A DNA stretch of 40,882 nt from NCBI GenBank assembly GCA_964384675.1, contig CAYLNK010000017.1, positions 1 through 40,882 on the forward strand. The letters are read 5' to 3'. A model generated the notes under the pieces. The model was not told where the DNA came from. It saw only the letters and a list, made by a program, of their open reading frames with translations, and did no database searches. This document shows, in pieces, positions 39,814 to 40,882 of the stretch (the first letter of the stretch is position 1; each line of letters opens with the position of its first letter). The position numbers and the translations under genes are program-made. This DNA is from CAYLNK01 sp964384675 (GTDB lineage Bacteria; Acidobacteriota; Thermoanaerobaculia; UBA5066).

Positions 39814-40278
39814 GTGTCCGTGAGGCTCACCGTGAACGGCGTTTCCCGGAAGGTCGATGCCGATCCCCGGACACCCCTCCTCTGGGTCCTGCGGGACGAC
39901 CTGGGGCTGAAGGGTACGAAGTACGGCTGCGGCATGGGCGTCTGCGGCTCGTGCACCGTCCACCTGGACGGCGCGGCCCAGCGGGCCTGCCAGGTGGCCG
40001 TCTCGGAGGTCGGCGCCCGGAAGGTGACGACGATCGAAGGGCTCTCGGCGGACGGAGGCCATCCGTGCCAGCGCGCGTGGCTCGCCGAGGACGTCTCGCA
40101 GTGCGGCTACTGCCAGCCGGGGATGCTGATGGCCGCGGCGGCGCTCCTCCGGGAGAAGCCGCGGCCGACCGACGCCGACGTCGATCGCGTGCTGTCCGAT
40201 CACGTCTGTCGCTGCGGCAGCTACCAGCGGATCCGCCTCGCGGTCCACCGCGCGGCCGGCACCGGGAGCGGCTCGTGA
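39814..40278 (+). CDS. 2Fe-2S subunit of a molybdenum hydroxylase (IorA/CoxS type)
   Basis: A 154-residue electron-transfer subunit of the xanthine dehydrogenase family. The plant-type 2Fe-2S cluster ligands are in GCGMGVCGSC plus a Cys 12 residues on (RAC), and the second cluster uses QCGYCQPGM and CRCGSYQRI. The small size and the two-subunit layout fit isoquinoline 1-oxidoreductase-like or nicotinate-like hydroxylases rather than three-subunit CO-dehydrogenase forms. The GTG start has AGGAGG six bases before it. Its stop overlaps the GTG of the large subunit by four bases, so the two are coupled. Acts in the periplasm or cytoplasm according to its partner. Confidence 0.95.
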   Translation: MSVRLTVNGVSRKVDADPRTPLLWVLRDDLGLKGTKYGCGMGVCGSCTVHLDGAAQRACQVAVSEVGARKVTTIEGLSADGGHPCQRAWLAEDVSQCGYCQPGMLMAAAALLREKPRPTDADVDRVLSDHVCRCGSYQRIRLAVHRAAGTGSGS

Positions 40279-40882
40279 GCGGCCGGGGCCTCACCCGTCG
40301 GGCGCTCCTCGCGAAGGGTGGCGCCGGAGGTCTCTTCCTGTCGCTCTTCCCGCTGCGGGTCCTTTCGGCGGACGAGGTCGCCGACGTCTCGCTCGCGCCG
40401 TCCCCGTTCCTCTCGATCGCGCCGGACGAGACGATCACGGTCGTCGTCGGGCGCTCGGAGATGGGACAGGGCGTCCGGACGTCGTTGCCGATGCTGGTGG
40501 CCGAGGAGCTCGGGGTCGACCTCGAGCGAGTGAAGCTCGTCCAGGCGTCGCCGAGCGCGGTCTTCAAGGACCTCGGCACGGGGGGCAGCGACAGCATCGC
40601 CTCGGGCTGGGTCCCGCTGCGCGACGCTGGCGCCGCCGCGCGGGAGATGCTCGTCTCCGCCGCCGCGGCGCGCTGGGGCGTGCCACGGGCCGAATGCCGT
40701 GCCGACGGGGGAGCCGTGGTGCACGAGCCGTCCCGCCGGAAGGCGTCGTACGGAAGCCTCGCCTCGGCGGCCTCGCGCCTCTCGGTGCCGAAGAGCCCGC
40801 CCTGGCGCGCCCGCGAGGAGCGACGCCTCCTGGGCCGGCGCGTCGCCCGCGTGGACGGGAAGGCGATCGTCACCGGGCGCGC
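40275..40882 (+). CDS. Molybdopterin-binding hydroxylase subunit (IorB-like), partial
   Basis: The first 202 residues of the large catalytic subunit; the window ends inside it. A twin-arginine signal is present (LTRRALLAKGGAGGLFLSLF), so the folded enzyme with its iron-sulfur partner is probably carried to the periplasm together. After it come FLSIAPDETITVVVGRSEMGQGVRTSLPML and AEELGVDLERVKLVQA, hallmarks of the isoquinoline 1-oxidoreductase beta type, then GTGGSDSIASGW. Oxidises N-heterocycles or aldehydes in known members; the substrate here is unknown. The late motifs, including the active-site Glu, lie outside the window. Confidence 0.92.
   Translation, partial: MSGRGLTRRALLAKGGAGGLFLSLFPLRVLSADEVADVSLAPSPFLSIAPDETITVVVGRSEMGQGVRTSLPMLVAEELGVDLERVKLVQASPSAVFKDLGTGGSDSIASGWVPLRDAGAAAREMLVSAAAARWGVPRAECRADGGAVVHEPSRRKASYGSLASAASRLSVPKSPPWRAREERRLLGRRVARVDGKAIVTGR

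Noticed and set aside
1..40882. CRISPR arrays, insertion sequences, prophage, tRNA or rRNA genes
   Set aside because: No periodic repeat-spacer pattern, transposase motif, tRNA cloverleaf arm or rRNA stretch recognised on either strand by reading; a covariance-model scan could still find a short RNA.

Overview
This 40.9 kb window is very GC-rich bacterial chromosome, roughly 70% G+C by eye, and almost every base is used. I place it with modest confidence in Acidobacteriota, perhaps the Thermoanaerobaculia. The grounds are the base composition, the Gram-negative envelope (a lipobox, an outer-membrane barrel with a terminal Phe), a GAF/zinc-ribbon Ser/Thr kinase, a periplasmic-propeller histidine kinase, and a giant PKD-repeat protein. 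I see no tRNA, rRNA, insertion sequence, phage gene or CRISPR array.

Layout: (1) 1-8438 holds a partial GAF/GAF/zinc-ribbon Ser/Thr kinase (-), a Tat-exported Fe superoxide dismutase (+), a small hypothetical (-), a propeller sensor histidine kinase (+), 4-alpha-glucanotransferase MalQ and a coupled aldo/keto reductase (+). (2) 8451-13422 is all minus strand: a two-gene membrane operon (TDT carrier plus a small two-helix protein), then a three-gene operon with 4-base overlaps (ParB-fold protein, sensor kinase, NarL-type regulator). (3) 13485-25813 is the alpha-glucan region: a stand-alone secreted GH13 enzyme, a degenerate DJ-1-like secreted protein on the other strand, then a seven-gene plus-strand run of GH13 lipoprotein, MalK-type ATPase, sugar-binding protein, MalF with a sensor-like N-terminal extension, MalG, a secreted glucodextranase-C-like protein and an outer-membrane barrel. 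The run ends in a cluster of hairpins. (4) 25989-27292 holds a second glucodextranase-C-like protein coupled to a small tRNA-binding OB-fold protein. (5) 27329-33784 encodes one secreted protein of 2151 residues with PKD repeats. (6) 33936-40882 holds a small hypothetical, a SWIM-SNF2 ATPase, a SCO1/acetolactate-decarboxylase-like fusion, a quinone oxidoreductase, and the start of a molybdenum hydroxylase operon (2Fe-2S subunit and molybdopterin subunit, the latter cut by the window end).

How the genes may work together: the 15964-25813 run looks like a complete TonB-independent route for malto-oligosaccharides. A surface or periplasmic GH13 lipoprotein would trim glucan, the barrel would admit oligosaccharides, the small secreted beta protein may bind glycan, and the MalE/F/G/K-type ABC importer would carry them to the cytoplasm, where MalQ acts. 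The most unusual parts are the sensor-like module on MalF, the SCO1-decarboxylase fusion, the ParB-fold protein built into a two-component operon, and a recurrent promoter layout in which a -10 box sits 7-13 bases before the start codon, implying many leaderless mRNAs.
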